This document shows positions 1 to 12,279 of a stretch of 64,000 nt of DNA, one piece after another. How positions within the stretch are numbered: position 1 is the first letter of the stretch; the number at the start of each line of letters is the position of its first letter. Location of the stretch: NCBI GenBank assembly GCA_036971615.1, contig JAYKKR010000010.1:868001-932000 (forward strand). Direction: 5' to 3'. Made by a program: the position numbers and the translations under genes. The notes under the pieces were generated by a model. That model did no database searches. It was not told the origin of the DNA and worked only from the letters and a program-made list of their open reading frames with translations. This stretch comes from Amyloporia xantha. Taxonomy: Eukaryota > Basidiomycota > Agaricomycetes > Polyporales > Adustoporiaceae.

Positions 1-1
1 G

Positions 2-154
2 GGGTATGGAGAGGTTGTAGACATGCGTGAGCACGTGTACCAGTTGCGGGACGGTGAGACCTCGCCCATCATGCGGCCTAAGAAAGTGGAGAAGTGGCAT
101 GAGGGACACGCCACACCCGAGACATGGAGTGACGACACTTACAGGTACCCATGA
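2..154 (+). CDS. 3' end of an unidentified protein-coding gene
   Basis: An open frame enters from the left edge and stops at TGA 152-154, giving about 50 residues. The tail is polar and charged, includes RPKKVEKWHEGH and ends in DDTYRYP. The amino-acid mix looks like a genuine C-terminus, but I do not recognise the family. The start and most of the gene lie outside the window. It could also be a chance frame. Confidence 0.3.
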   Translation, partial: GYGEVVDMREHVYQLRDGETSPIMRPKKVEKWHEGHATPETWSDDTYRYP

Positions 155-1415
155 TTGGCAAGCGCATTCAAAGCGGGACACGGAGAGCGGCTGTCGCCTG
201 GTGCGGGTGGAGCGTAAGTATGGTCTGGAAGAGACATGTTCAGAGCAGGCGGGGGTGCTCTGAGTAGGTTGGATGTTCTGAAGAAAGTTCAAGAAACTGC
301 CTGGCCCAGGGCGCATTTATACAACCATCGCGTGTGGTCGTGGCTGCGCAAGATTGCTCCGCAAGGACATAGCATGCCGGCCATCGAGTCAGTTTCTCCG
401 GAGCCCAGCAACCGAAGGCGTTGTGATCATACCAATTGTAGGTAAGGCATTTCCGCCGGCGACTCATCCGCTCGCGGATAGTGTCGGAACGTGTGGTCGA
501 CACTATCTCAACCGTTATAGACAACAATTACTTGGAATGGTGTAAAACAGCGTACAGCATGTGCAGGCCCTGTTCCTGACGGCACGATCGAGGCAGTGCG
601 GTCGAGATATCCCAGTGATATCCCCTCTCATCGTCGTAGTTCCATTGAGTTTGAGATCCAGAGCGCCGTGATCAATGTAGCGAGCGCAACTTGGCGGCAT
701 GTAAGCGCCACTAGTAGTCACATCAGGAAAGTCTCGTTTCAAACCGGGCTGAAATGCGGAATGATATTGTGATCATACCCATAGGGCATAGCACGGACAG
801 CTACCTGTAGCTTACGTCGCAGGTCGTATTCGGAGACCAACTGCGTTCACCACGTAAATAGTCGATCGCGAGAGATGTACACCTGCCACTGAGCGGGCCC
901 GGCAGGTCTGACATGATGACAACTGGTGGGCCGGAGCCACAATTCCGTCCGCACCGTGAATCTACGACGGTGTGCGATAACATGGGTAACCTTCAACACC
1001 GCCGATGGCCAGGCAGATCATCTGAGGAGTCATCACAGGCCCACACATTTCTTATCCCTCTCGCTGTCGCCGTGTTCCTCTGACACAACAAACGACGACC
1101 ATGGCCACCCCTCCAGCGACCAGAACATGCGAGCGTCCATAATCAGGCACTGCCCCTCTTATCTAGGAAAATTCGGATCTCAAGTGACTCGAACTGTCGG
1201 ACAGCATCAAAATATGGCACAATGAATCACTGAACAGCTACGACACATGCACAGATAATTTTGGTGCGGCCAGCTGTGCTAGATAATCCTGTGAAAAAAA
1301 TCAGCATCTCGTTGAATTACGGCAGGCCGCTGTGCTCACCCTCAGCCATCTCTCCCGTTGCTCTGGTACATGATCAAACATTAGGTAACGCCTGTCATTC
1401 TGTTTGACACCATCG
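155..1415. other. Intergenic, no gene seen
   Basis: About 1.26 kb with only short overlapping frames on both strands, none with recognisable domains or a sensible intron structure. It holds the 3' flank of the partial left-edge gene and the 3' flank of the WW/FF gene that ends at 1416. I see no repeat, tRNA or promoter motif that I can defend. Confidence 0.5.
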
Positions 1416-3911
1416 TCAGCATCCGATGGTTGCCGCCCCGGAAGCCGCTGTCAGTCTCACCTTCAACACCTTGACCATCTCCTTTAGATCGACGTTCTTT
1501 GCCAACGCCTTCATGTCAACCTGTTCTTCCTCGGCATCCTCACCCAGATCATCCACTTTGATCCCTTGGTCGACACCCTGGCCCCCGATCTTTCCGAGCC
1601 GACCCCAGAACTCCACAAATGCATTCTCACTCAGCATTTGGTCAAACGCTAGCCTCGCTTCGTGAGTTCTCTCCCTCTGCCACTTCTCATATTCTTCTTC
1701 CAGCCGCTCGACATCGAAGCCCAGCTTGGTCGCTGGCAATGAGGACACAAGAGACGTCACGGGCAAGTCCGTGAACGGCGTGGCTAGCGTGGGGGAATGC
1801 GAGGTGAAGAGCGCGTGGAGGCTGGCAAGGTATTTCGACCGTAAGGCAGCAACGTGCCCGTGGAACAGATGCAACTGTTGGTTCAACGGTAGCGCTGAAT
1901 GGTTGAACCGAGGATCTGTTTGCAGCTGTGGCAGGACGCTGTCCCAGGTTACCTATCAATCAAGTTCACAATGCGGTGATTAATGATCAGCCTGTTTATG
2001 ATGAAGCGCCATACCTGTGGGTCCCGTATCGCATCTGTGAGCATCGTTCTGTAGTGTAAAATCAAAAACCGGTGAGCGGCGCCCAGCAGCTGCACCACTG
2101 CAGTGAAGACACGCGGCGCACCTGAACTCGAGTTCGCTCTCCCCCTTGTTCAGACCCGTTCTTGAGCGGTCGATATCCGCGTCGACTTTGCTTCGCTGAG
2201 CTTTAACTTTCTCCTCTCGCTCCCTCACCGCGCGCTCCTTCTTCTCCTTGCGCTTGCGCTCTTCTTCTGCTTCGTCATACTCGTCATCGTTGTTTTCAGG
2301 TTCATTATGGCCTTCTTTGTCTTGGCCATTCGAAGTGGGCTCTGGCGTCGTACTCGCGCCATGAGCCTTCAAGAATGTGTTGAAAAGTTCTTCGCGCAAG
2401 GACGAGGACCCGACAGCATCATATCGCGGATCATCGACTATTTTGCGTTTCACCTGTAAAGAAGTTGTCAACAAGGAATAAAGGCGACAGCAAGGCTTTC
2501 GTACATCCTTCCAAATAGCACCAGGTTTCGCAATCCCGCTCGCTTTCAGCAGGGCAAAGAAGTCTGCTTCTGCTTTCTGAGCAGCAGCGCGTTTCTCTAC
2601 AACGATGGCATCCGGTCATTGAATACTGGCACAGCAAACGTTCGGAGGGCACTCACTTTCGCCCAGCTCCTTGATATACTCTCTGAAGCGCTTTTCACGC
2701 TCCCTGTCATCTCGTCCCCACCCATAGAACCGCCTATCCTTCTTCCACTGCCTCCGCCACTCCGTCCAGCTCGTTCGAGTACTTTTCACCTCATCCCTCA
2801 GAAGCCGATCGAACTCCTCTTTTGGATTGATAGTTTCTTTCTCCTTCTTAACGTGGGATTGCCGTAATTCGCGTGCCCGATCACGACAGTATTCGTCGAA
2901 TGCTTCTTTTCGGGCGGACACTGATGGAAGAAGGACGTAGCGTGGATCTGAGATGAAAAGTGGAAGAGACATATCCCAGGGATGGAGAGGGTTGATGTCC
3001 TTTTCTCGTAATAGTGTCTGTAGACATTTGCACAAGTTAGTATGTCAATATGATGAGCTTTCAAATGGTTATGATCCACCTTGAACAAGGCCTTCGCTTC
3101 GTCGATAGACAAGTCGACTCGATCAGGCATATTCAACTGTGCCTTGCCCTTGACTGTCTCCGCTTCCTTCAGTTTCTTTGCCTCCTCTTCTTGTCTCTGC
3201 TGTTCCTCCTCTTGCTTCTTCCTCTGCTCCTCCGCCTCAGCAGCTAGCTGAGCCGCTGCCTCCCGCTGCCATTCCTCTTCCTCCTCTTCACTCTCGTCCT
3301 CGTCACTCTCCTCGCCTTCATCACCTTCATCCACCTTCGCCTTCTTCGTGATGACCAGCTCATCCATGGGTACGGCTTCATCGGCCTTCCGCTTGCCAAC
3401 CATCTCCTGCACCTCATTCTTGATCCTCTCGACCTCCTCCTCGGTTCTCCTCGCATCTCGCTCCGCCTTCTCTCTGGCTTCCTGCTCTTCCCTCGCACGT
3501 TTTACCTCCTCCTCGTGTTCCAGTGCCTCCACAGCGTCACGAATCTCATCTGGCACCGTCCACACGCTCTGCTTCTTCGCCTTGTGTGTGTAGAAAGTGT
3601 TGCCCTCCGTCGTCGTAACGCGTATCCAGTCTGTGCCTGATATCGGTGTCTTCACAAGAGGCTTCTCTTTCTTCTTGTGCGGTGCGGGAGGGGTCATCGC
3701 ATTTTGGTGCAAAATGGGAAAGGTTGGCAGCGGTCGGACATAGGTAGACTCTTGTGTTACTGTATTGAAGTAGTAAGGTTGCCCTGTGGGACCTGGGCAT
3801 AGTTCTCAATCAGCAACGCTTACAAAGATCGTCTCAGTATTACTGACTGATGTGTTCAGTCCAGCCGGGGGGAAGAGGTGGTGGGCCTATTGCAACGAAA
3901 GGCGCGGACAT
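1416..3911 (-). CDS. WW and FF domain pre-mRNA splicing / transcription elongation factor (TCERG1/CA150-like)
   Basis: The start ATG is at 3911. Exon 1 ends in a PPLPPGWTEHI segment and an intron follows (GTCAGT...CCCAG). The next exon begins SPTGQPYYFN, completing a first WW domain near residues 15-45. A second WW (GTDWIRV...KQSVWTVPDEI) follows, then a long acidic/basic coiled coil and several FF domains: DEAKALFKTLLRE with WDMSLPLF, then EEFDRLLRDEV with W-TEWRRQWKKD, then ADFFALLK, and finally TDAIRDPQVTWDSVLPQL. Short introns join the later FF exons, for example 2067-2122 and near 1958-2005. The stop is at 1416-1418. WW-plus-FF proteins of this type (TCERG1, yeast Urn1/Prp40 relatives) bridge spliceosomal components and RNA polymerase II in the nucleus. 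I am sure of the architecture but less sure whether TCERG1 or another WW/FF protein is the true orthologue. Confidence 0.85.
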
Positions 3912-4264
3912 GGCACTAATGGACAAGATGCAAGCACGGAATACAATATAAGTTTTACAGTCGGCTAAGGCTGTCTCAGGCTGCCAGACAGAATCCAAGC
4001 GGTGGCCCAGTCGGCAGTGAAGCTAGGGTTGAGAGTGGGAAGTCTTCAAGAGAGGTAATGACATTAGCGCTCATCGCTACATTGATGTCACAAGCGCTCG
4101 TATAGGCGCTAAGCCTTTGATGATCAATCTGCCAGGCGCGCTCGACTCAATACACGTATACCAGTCGCCCTCCTAAGTAAAGGTGCACTTTGTAGTTCGT
4201 ATTCATTATCCCGAAGCAGAGCGAACATATCCTTAACAATACAGGTAATCCCATCTCATGCCGT
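3912..4264. other. Intergenic spacer between two tandem minus-strand genes
   Basis: About 350 bp serving as the promoter of the WW/FF gene and the 3' flank of the GRP94 gene. No clear TATA box or repeat is visible. Confidence 0.5.
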
Positions 4265-7200
4265 TCAAAGCTCGTCGTGTTTCTTTATCACATTACCCTC
4301 CTCGTCGATCTGCTCCACCTCCCAGAATAGCTGATCTTCAGGATTAAACTCGGGCTCAGGCTGTCTGAGAGAGCCAGGGATATAGTCCGGCCATTCTGCC
4401 TCCAATGGGTCCTCGAGGTCCAGTGGTGATGGGTCTACCTCCGGTGCAGGCTTGACAGTCGTGTCAGTCGGTGCGGTCTCAGACACTCCCAGTGAGCGGC
4501 GGAGAATCTTGTCGACTCTCGTAAAGAATCTACACATTGATATGGACATCAGCATTTGTGGGTCATAATAAAATTTTCTGACAGACGCTTACTCATTCGA
4601 GTCCGGAACGCCAAAGCCGGAGCGAACCAACGCTCCGTCAATGAGCACCGACGCCACCTCGTTCAACTCTTCCTCTGCCTCGAGGTCCCTACCTTCCTCC
4701 TCTGATGGAAGCTGCTCGACTCGGCGGAGCAGACCTTGTATCAGAGGTGAACGGGGGTTGATCTCCATGATCTTCTGTTTCTTCGCGAACGAGTGCATGG
4801 GGCTCTTAGGACCATGGGTCGAGCCTGTTCATTGATACAATAAGATTTGCATCCTGTCAAGAATGAACTGGATGATCCAACGTACTCATCATTTTCTCAA
4901 TGTTTGCAGTGAAGCCCATTTGGTCTGCGACCACAGCGCATGAGCTTACGACCAGGCGGTTTGAAATCACGACTGCAAATTCCCCTTGAGTCTCTGAATC
5001 AATGCAGAAGACAGACATTCGCTCACCATCACGGACTACGTCCTTCGCTTCCTCCTTAAGCCAGTCGAGAAGAGGCTTGAATTGTTCTGTTAACGCTTTC
5101 TGCTCTTCCTTCTCCTCTTCTGGGCTCATATCTGTGAAGGCACATGATTGTTACAGAACTGCACAAGAACAAACGATCGTAAGGCCCTTACCTTCGTCAC
5201 CAAACCTCAGTCCGGCCTTGGCGACGTCCTGGAATTGTACCTTCCTAAGGACGAATTTGGATACATAAGATTACAATTGCTGCACGATAACATGCGGTGA
5301 CTTACTTCCAGAGCCGGAGGTTCTGAACGAATATCTCGTCCAGAGGGTCAGTAAGCAGGAGAACCTCATATCCACGCGCATGGAGCTTTTCAATGAAAAC
5401 GCTCTTCGCCAGGATCTCGGGAGTGCTCCCCATATCAGCGATGTAGAAAATCTATACGTCAAGTGTTCAATCTTCAAGTGCATGAGAACAAGATGACGCG
5501 CTGACCTGTTTCTGACCCTTCTTCTTGTTCTCCAAATACTAAACATGCCATCTTGAGCCTATCTCCCCGCACACCCAATCGGATACACCACGTACCTCAT
5601 CCAACGACGTGCTATTCCGCTGGTTCGTCGCGAAGCGCGTGAGGCCCACCAGCTTGTCGCGGTTCCGCGTGTCCTCTACCGCGCCAAGCTTGAACACGTT
5701 CCCATACGTCTTCTGCACCTCCGCCCACTTCTCCGGGTCGTCCTCCGCGATGCGGGTGAGCATCTGGAGGATGTGCTTCAGGATGATCGAGCGCAGCTGC
5801 TTCAGGAAGCGCGTCGACTGGAGCATCTCGCGCGAGACGTTCAGGGGGAGGTCCTCCGCTGCGCGGATCGTGAGCACGCATGGACGTCAGGTGAGAAGCG
5901 TGCAACTCACCGTCGACGACGACCTTTACCCAGTTGGCCCACTTCGGCAGGGCGTCCTCGCCGAGGTCAGATGTGATGAACACGCGCTTGACCATCAGGC
6001 GGATGTCCCTCGACGCGCTCTGGAGCGGGTTCTGCCAGTACGACTCGTCGCTGAAACCGACGTCAGTTCAGACTGCCGCCAGGAGCAGGGTGAAGAGGGG
6101 ACACTCACAGATGCGAGGGGACGTAGATGATCGCCTTGAACGACACACCCGAACCCGAGTCACCAGAGAAGTGGTGCCATGCGAGTGGCTCCTCGTAGTC
6201 CTTGAAGGTCGCCTGGTAGAAATTAACGTACTCCTCGTCCGTCACAGACTTGGGGTCCCTGAGTAGCACAATGCGCGTCAGACATGATGAATCGTACAGA
6301 ATGCCTCATGTGCAATGAGTGATACGTACCGCATCCAGATGGGCGGCTGCTCGTTCATGTGCAGCCACTCCTCCACGGTCACAGACTTCATCTCCGGCTC
6401 TGCCTTTTTCTTCTCCTCCGCATCAGCGACTTCCTCGACGACGGCCTCATCCTCGTCGACTTCATCCGCCTCCGCTGCCTCCTCCGCCTCCTCTTCGACA
6501 GGCACCTGCTCCGTCCTCTGAGTGTAGAGGTAGATCGGGAATGCCGACGAGAACGACGAATGCTTGTCGCTATGCAGCACATGAGAAAAACAGGCAGCGC
6601 ACAGCGCATAAATGGCACATACACAAGCTCAGCGATCCTCCGACCATCGGTATACTCCAACGCGTCGTCCTTCAGCACAAGGGTGATCTCCGTGCCCCGG
6701 CCGAGTGAGTTCCCGCGCGGGTCCGGGTAGATCTCGAAGGAGCTCTCGTCTGCACCCGAACTAAAGACGTATTGTGCCGGTTCCGGGTTCTTTGACGACT
6801 TGGCGGCGAGCGACGAGACGTAGACACGGTCGGCAACCAGGAAGCTGTGACTGATAAGTATACATCCTTGCTGGGGAGTTCAGACATGTTACCTGCTGTA
6901 GAAGCCAAGACCAAACGCGCCAATCAAGTTGCCAGTGCCAGTGGTGTCCGTCTCGGCCCTCGCGAGGAATTCCGATGTACCAGATTTTGCCAGAGTCCCC
7001 TGTAAGAAATATTGTTACAATGTTGCGAGCGAAACTATGTGTACTACATACGAGGTTTGTGGTCAATTCTTCAGGTGTCATACCGATGCCAGTGTCTGTG
7101 TTTCCAGTACGCGATCAGTGACTGGGTCGCAATGGATTTGAACGTGCGCGCACCTCTGATAATAATGCGACCATGTCCGTCATCGTCCTTGAAGGCTTTG

Positions 7201-7653
7201 ATGGTGATGTTCATATCCTCGGCACCCGACAGGACTTCCTTCTCCGTGAGGGACGTCAGGCGCAGCTTCTCGAGGGCGTCATTCGCGTTCGAGATTAGCT
7301 CGCGCAGAAAGACATCTCTATGAAATGGCAAGCGTAAACCTTTACTTCCGAGAACGTTCCTAGGGGTCAGACACACCTATGCGAGTAGAGACTGATTGTG
7401 CCGATCGTTTCAGCCTAACGCATACAGACGTTTGTACGCGAGGACACACCTGTTGATTACAATCTTGCGCAAGCGTGCGACATCGCTCTGGAGGCGAAGG
7501 AGCGTATCCGGTCATACATTGACGCATTTCGCTGCTAGACAGTATACTCACTTGGTAATCATGCCTTGCCTTCGGAACCTCTGGGGAATCTTGCGCAAAG
7601 ACGTTCGAGGCTAGAACTGTGAGGGCGAGGAGCAGCGGGCGGAAGATCCGCAT
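4265..7653 (-). CDS. Endoplasmic-reticulum HSP90 chaperone (endoplasmin/GRP94 type), HDEL-tailed
   Basis: The protein opens with a signal peptide (MRIFRPLLLALTVLASNVFA) and ends in KKHDEL, so it is an ER-lumenal HSP90. The N-terminal ATPase domain shows FLRELISNANDALEKLR, a GAFGLGFYSSFLVADRV lid segment and GRGTEITLVLK. A long Glu/Asp-rich linker follows (EEEAEEAAEADEVDEDEA). The middle domain has RVFITSDLGEDALPKW and PLNVSREMLQ, which carries the conserved catalytic-loop Arg, and the C-terminal dimerisation domain follows. Family role: ATP-dependent folding of secreted and membrane clients. At least ten small introns interrupt it, with a 15-nt microexon at 7377-7391 encoding most of SLYSHRD, between introns 7318-7376 and 7392-7449. 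All domains are in frame across the joins I checked, so it looks intact. The upstream DNA carries possible UPR elements. Identity as an ER HSP90 is secure. Confidence 0.95.
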
Positions 7654-7760
7654 GGCTGAGGAGGGAAGGACAGCAGGAGTAGATGGAGGGTTACAAGCAA
7701 AGACGGGCCTGGAGGTATATGTAGTTCGGGGCAGACGTGTACGACTGACGTGTCCAAATC
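7654..7760 (-). promoter_or_regulatory. Promoter of the GRP94 gene with two GACGTGT (UPRE-like) sites
   Basis: Read on the plus strand, GACGTGT occurs near 7734-7740 and again inside CTGACGTGTCC at 7745-7755, about 80-100 bp upstream of the ATG at 7653. TGACGTG is the core bound by XBP1/Hac1-type bZIP factors. A TATATAC-like stretch lies near 7711-7718, between these sites and the start codon. The arrangement suits an ER-stress-induced chaperone. Regulation is inferred from motif and gene identity only. Confidence 0.45.
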
Positions 7761-8756
7761 AGCATTTCGCGATCACACCGATCACTTCCACACGCGCTCG
7801 ACGCGTCGCGTCACGCGTCTGCACACAAGATAAGTCGCGGCGATATCTTTCTATTCGAATCAATTTTGTCCTCCGTTGTATTCAAGTTATCGACCCATCG
7901 AGCTCGCTGTATCTCAGGTCTACCTCTACACAGCCAGAGCTTAGCCAGAGCGTCCGTAGCGATCAGCGGTTGTTCACTCGGAACGCGGAAAACCGTACGA
8001 AATTTGGTGCAATGTTCTATCTCGCCATGCGCTTGATGATTCTGGAATAACTGTCCCTTGAAACGCTCGTGACTTTCCATGTGCCCTAGATGGGTCCTAG
8101 TCAAGCACAGTCATCCCAGTGCAGATGGTGGGAGGCGGGAAGTAACATTGTGGTACATCGAGATAGAAATATCTGGGAACCACTCGAGCGGTGACTTGAA
8201 TTCAAACCTCGAGGAATTGATTGGGGACGCTGGGAGGTATCCCAGCCGGCAGCAATGCCCGTCTCGTCGCTCTCCTCCACGGCCCGCCGACTAGGCCATG
8301 TACAAGACACAGTGGATGTCTTCATAATTAAACTCCCAAGCGCTTACCACCGAGTTAGTGACAAGGGTTCACACCTGTTCAGCCAGTCAATAATCAATGT
8401 TGGCCCACAGAGAGTCAGAGACGGAAGTGGTCTATCGAACTTGTATGTGAAGCGCCCATAACACGTGTTCCCGATCTGTCCTTGCCAAGTTAGCGTCCGA
8501 TGTGAGCGTGCCAGTGGACAGAGGGCACTGTGCTAGCCTGTATCTCCTTTACCATCTGCGAACAGTTTGCACTCACAGGCTCTTTTCATTATACTGCTGT
8601 CGTGCACTCCGTACATACCCCTTCACAGTTGGAATCCCTGAGACGTCCGTGCTGGCAGGAAATACCGAGTCTCGCACGACCGGCCTGGTGTACTAGATTC
8701 GTGCTTGACTATCGCCTTGGTATTGTGTGACTGAAAGCCCAGAAACTGTATCTACT
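7761..8756. other. Intergenic region between divergent genes
   Basis: About 1 kb separating the GRP94 gene (minus) from the disordered-protein gene (plus). The frames here are short and lack domain signals. It presumably contains both promoters' distal parts. I see no repeats. Confidence 0.5.
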
Positions 8757-11700
8757 ATGGCCCCATTCTCTCGTCTTCAGCTAGCTGCAGCGCTGATAGG
8801 TGTGTATCCTTCCCACCGCCCGCTCGGGCTCATCGCTGACAACGCAGGTGACCTTCCTGCACAGAGTACGACAATGATGACTCTGACCCGACAGCACCCC
8901 GCCGCTCCGCCCAAGAGAGCGCCATATTCGCACATCTGCGCCGCGCCAACGGTCCCCGCCGCTCGTCGGCCGCGCGGCGTAGCACTGACTACCTAGGCGT
9001 AGCCCTCCCCAGCGAGACGGGGAGCATGATCGCGAGGGATTCCGTTGCGGGCGGGCGGGAGTCTGTCTTCGATGATAGGCGGTCGAGAGCGTCGATTGAT
9101 GCCCTGCGGAATCCATTCGGCCGCGACTCAACGTATGAAGGCATCCTGGGTGAAGAGGACGAGGAGGAAGAACTGGAGGTCGATCTGACCTCTTGGGGCT
9201 TGGACGCGCTGCTTCCTGAGGACAAGGACAAGGTGCCGAAAAGCACACACAAGAGAGCCAAAACCGATTCTCTTCCCAATCCGCATCCAGACGTGGCTGG
9301 AGACCGCCCGACGGGGTTGCGCTCGGAGCTCGGCCGTCGAAGCACCCCTGCCGCGAGGACGATGAGTATGGGGAACTTTGACTCCTTCGGCGAGGGAGGT
9401 GCATTCCTGGAGGCGAATTCAACCATGAGGTCCTTGGGTGCCCGCCGGCACTCTATTGGCGCCCCTCTCGATTTCTCTCCAGTAAGACAGCCTGTCGAAG
9501 AGCGATCACATCGCGGGCGAGCACCATCGTCTCATGCGCTTATCGAAAATATACCTCCCACACCCCCTCTCCATTCGATACCCTTCCCCACCAGCGAGTC
9601 TGTGCGTTCCATATCACCCATGCCTGGCGAAGGGGCCTCGATCATGCGGCCGTCCTCTCGCGCATCCGAGAATATACTCAATTCTGCACATGGCCGCACG
9701 TACTCCACAGCGAGCTTGGGCTCGCAGATGCTGCTCAGCGAGAAAGAGCCAAACCCCTTCGCGGTCAGACCGCCCTCACCAGATCGCGCATCACGCTTCG
9801 ACCCCAAAGCCCGCGCGCGCACCATGTCCCAAGGATCCATGGGCACAATGCTCTCCCCGGGTGTCAACGAGGACGAGCCGAACCCCTTCTCCCTCCGCCC
9901 GCCCTCGCCCAGCCGATCGTCGCGCTTCGACCCCAAGGTGCGCGCACGCACCATGTCGAATGGGTCCTTCGGCACGCAGATGCTCCTCGACAACGACGCG
10001 CGCTCGAGCAACGGCGACGCGCAGTCCTCGCGCCCCCGCCTCTACTCGCGGCTCGAGCTCATGCGTCCGAAGGTGCTCATCATGCCCAGCCCGCTGCAGT
10101 CCGCCGTCCCGACCGCGCCATCGACGACGAGGCTGCGCACTACAGGCGGGTTCGAGCTGGACGATGACGGGCCGCCGCTTCCTCCAGGCGCGCGTGCGGC
10201 GCGCCGGTCGTCCACTACGCTGTCGATGCTCGAGCCGACCCCTGGCCTGGTAGCTTCGAACTCGTTTACGCCTAACCCGCGCGACAGCCTCACACTCTCC
10301 CAACTAACTTTCCGGAATACACTAGCCGTGGATGGCCAGAGGGATCCAGCGTACGCCGACATCGACAGTCGGCTGCGTCGGGCGACAGAGGATGGCGAGC
10401 AGATCACCGAAGAGCCTGAATTTGAGCCGGCACCTTCTACACCTATGCCGATGCCCGCCATCGTTGTTGATCCCGCTGATCGCTCGAAACGTCCGGCGGG
10501 TAAACTCTATGGGAAGAGTCTCATTGATTCCCTCGAAGAACGCAAGGCTGCCATGCGGAGCAAGCAGAGGTACATGCTATCGCCTAGTTCATATGTCTCT
10601 ATTCAACTAACCGTATATCTGTAGGGTATTCACAGGAGACGAGCGGCCATCGATGATGGCAAGAACACCCATGAAACGTTCGAGTACACTCATCGACCCG
10701 GAGTCATTGAAGCAACGACCGCAGTCGCAGCGGATGAACTCCTCCCGCTCGCAGCCTACTCTCTCGCGACGCAACTCGGCGAATACTAAGACACTGCTGG
10801 AGTTCGAGGACGAAATACCTGGCGCTCGGCAAAGCCAGCACCTGGGTGTCATCGACGCCACAACCCCAGGAAACAAGAGATCGGTTTTCGGTGTGGACAC
10901 ATTGTGGGAGAGGGAGCTCGCCAAGCTACGCGAGATCGAAGAGAGCGAGCGAATCGAGGCAGAGGCAGAGGCGAAGAGAGAGGCAGAGGAGGAGGCGAAA
11001 AATGAGCGGAAGGGTAAGGGCAAGGGCAAGAAGGGAAAGCGCAAGGGCAAAAATGCAGACCTTGGAGCGGCCAGTGTCGTGCCAGAATCTACTTCAGATC
11101 TTGCAGTCGCTTCAGCTGCAGAACCTCGCGCTCCATCTCCCCCTTATGTACTGCCTACCATTGAACGGACGGCCGCGAGGAGACGCCCACCACCACCTGG
11201 CGATGATATTTCGGATGGGGACAGCGACTCGGATAATGCACAGGTTCCCAACAATAGGCAAACAATTGCCAAAGATATTGAGGCAGACGAATGGGTCGCC
11301 GGATCGTCCGATGAGGAAGACCGCGGTCGCCGCCGCTCGACAGTCCTTGGACCCAGGTTTACCAACGATGCATCTGCCGCACCGAAATTGGTCAAGCACG
11401 ATGATGACAGTAGCGAAGAGGACATCCCTCTCGTTGCCACCATCGGTCGTGCTGCGCGTCGTATGACGCGCGTCGGCCAGCGAGCTGATGACGACTCTGA
11501 CGAGGAGAAACCTCTTTCCACGCTTCTTGACAAGACGAAGCTGCGGCTTCCTTCTACGGGCTCGTTCGGAGGTAGCCTCTTTCCTGATAGTAGTCTGAAG
11601 AGCGAACGCGACGAAGAAGAAGATGACAAGCCTCTTGGTCTTCGAGTGTCCAGAATTGTCAATTCCTCGCAGGCGCTGAGCCAAGAAGCAGATGACGATA

Positions 11701-11985
11701 AGCCCTTAGCACTTCACCCTGAACAGCTACGCCGAACTCAATATATGATGGCGCAGCAGCAACAGCAACAACTAATGATGCAAGCACAAGCGGCACAGTA
11801 TCATCAATCCATGATTTTTCAGCACTCCTTCCATGATGGCTTCCGGTTTCTTTGGTCCTCCAATGCCTCCACCCATGATGATGCCTGCACAACTCCCAGG
11901 CCCACCACCACCCATGAATGATGTGGCAAAATTCGGACGCGTGGACAAGTGGAGGCACGATGTTGCCGTAGAAGGCGAGCCCTAG
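8757..11985 (+). CDS. Large disordered fungal protein of unknown function
   Basis: The start ATG at 8757 gives MAPFSRLQLAAALI. An intron (about 8800-8868) then joins to EYDNDDSDPTAPRRSAQ, and a second intron near 10572-10624 joins SKQR to VFTGDERPSMM. The protein of about 1,000 residues is Ser/Pro/Arg-rich and mostly disordered. Two tandem copies of an about 45-residue unit (EPNPF..RPPSP.R.SRFDPK.RARTMS) lie at nt 9745-9990; RARTMS is a good basophilic-kinase site. Further on are a Lys-rich stretch (GKGKGKKGKRKGK), repeated acidic DDDKPL/EDD patches and a poly-Gln run. The true C-terminus appears to be KFGRVDKWRHDVAVEGEP with stop at 11983-11985, reached only if 25 nt (11798-11822, GT...AG) are skipped. 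Otherwise the frame stops at 11921. I do not recognise the family; it may be a signalling or cytoskeletal scaffold. Confidence 0.75.
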
Positions 11986-12279
11986 TATCCTTTTGATCTT
12001 GGTTTGGTCCGGGTTCTTTTATTCTTCGCTATCGCATTCATTTCATGGACTTTCAAGGACTTCATCAGCTCGTATACACTGTCTCTGGCCACTTACTACA
12101 TTCACAATATGGAATCTTGCAATAATTGAAATACAGCAACGAGTAGAATGTCCGATATCATCTACTTGCGAGAGTACAAACTTGAGGTCCTAAGTGCTAC
12201 GGTATAACCATGGAGGAAAGCATAAAAGTGCACAACAGTAAGTAAGCGACGTCAGAAAAGAAATTGTAAATGGATAGAG

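Noticed and set aside
926..1225. 99-codon plus-strand frame
   Set aside because: Composition is unremarkable, no domain or promoter is visible, and competing frames overlap it.
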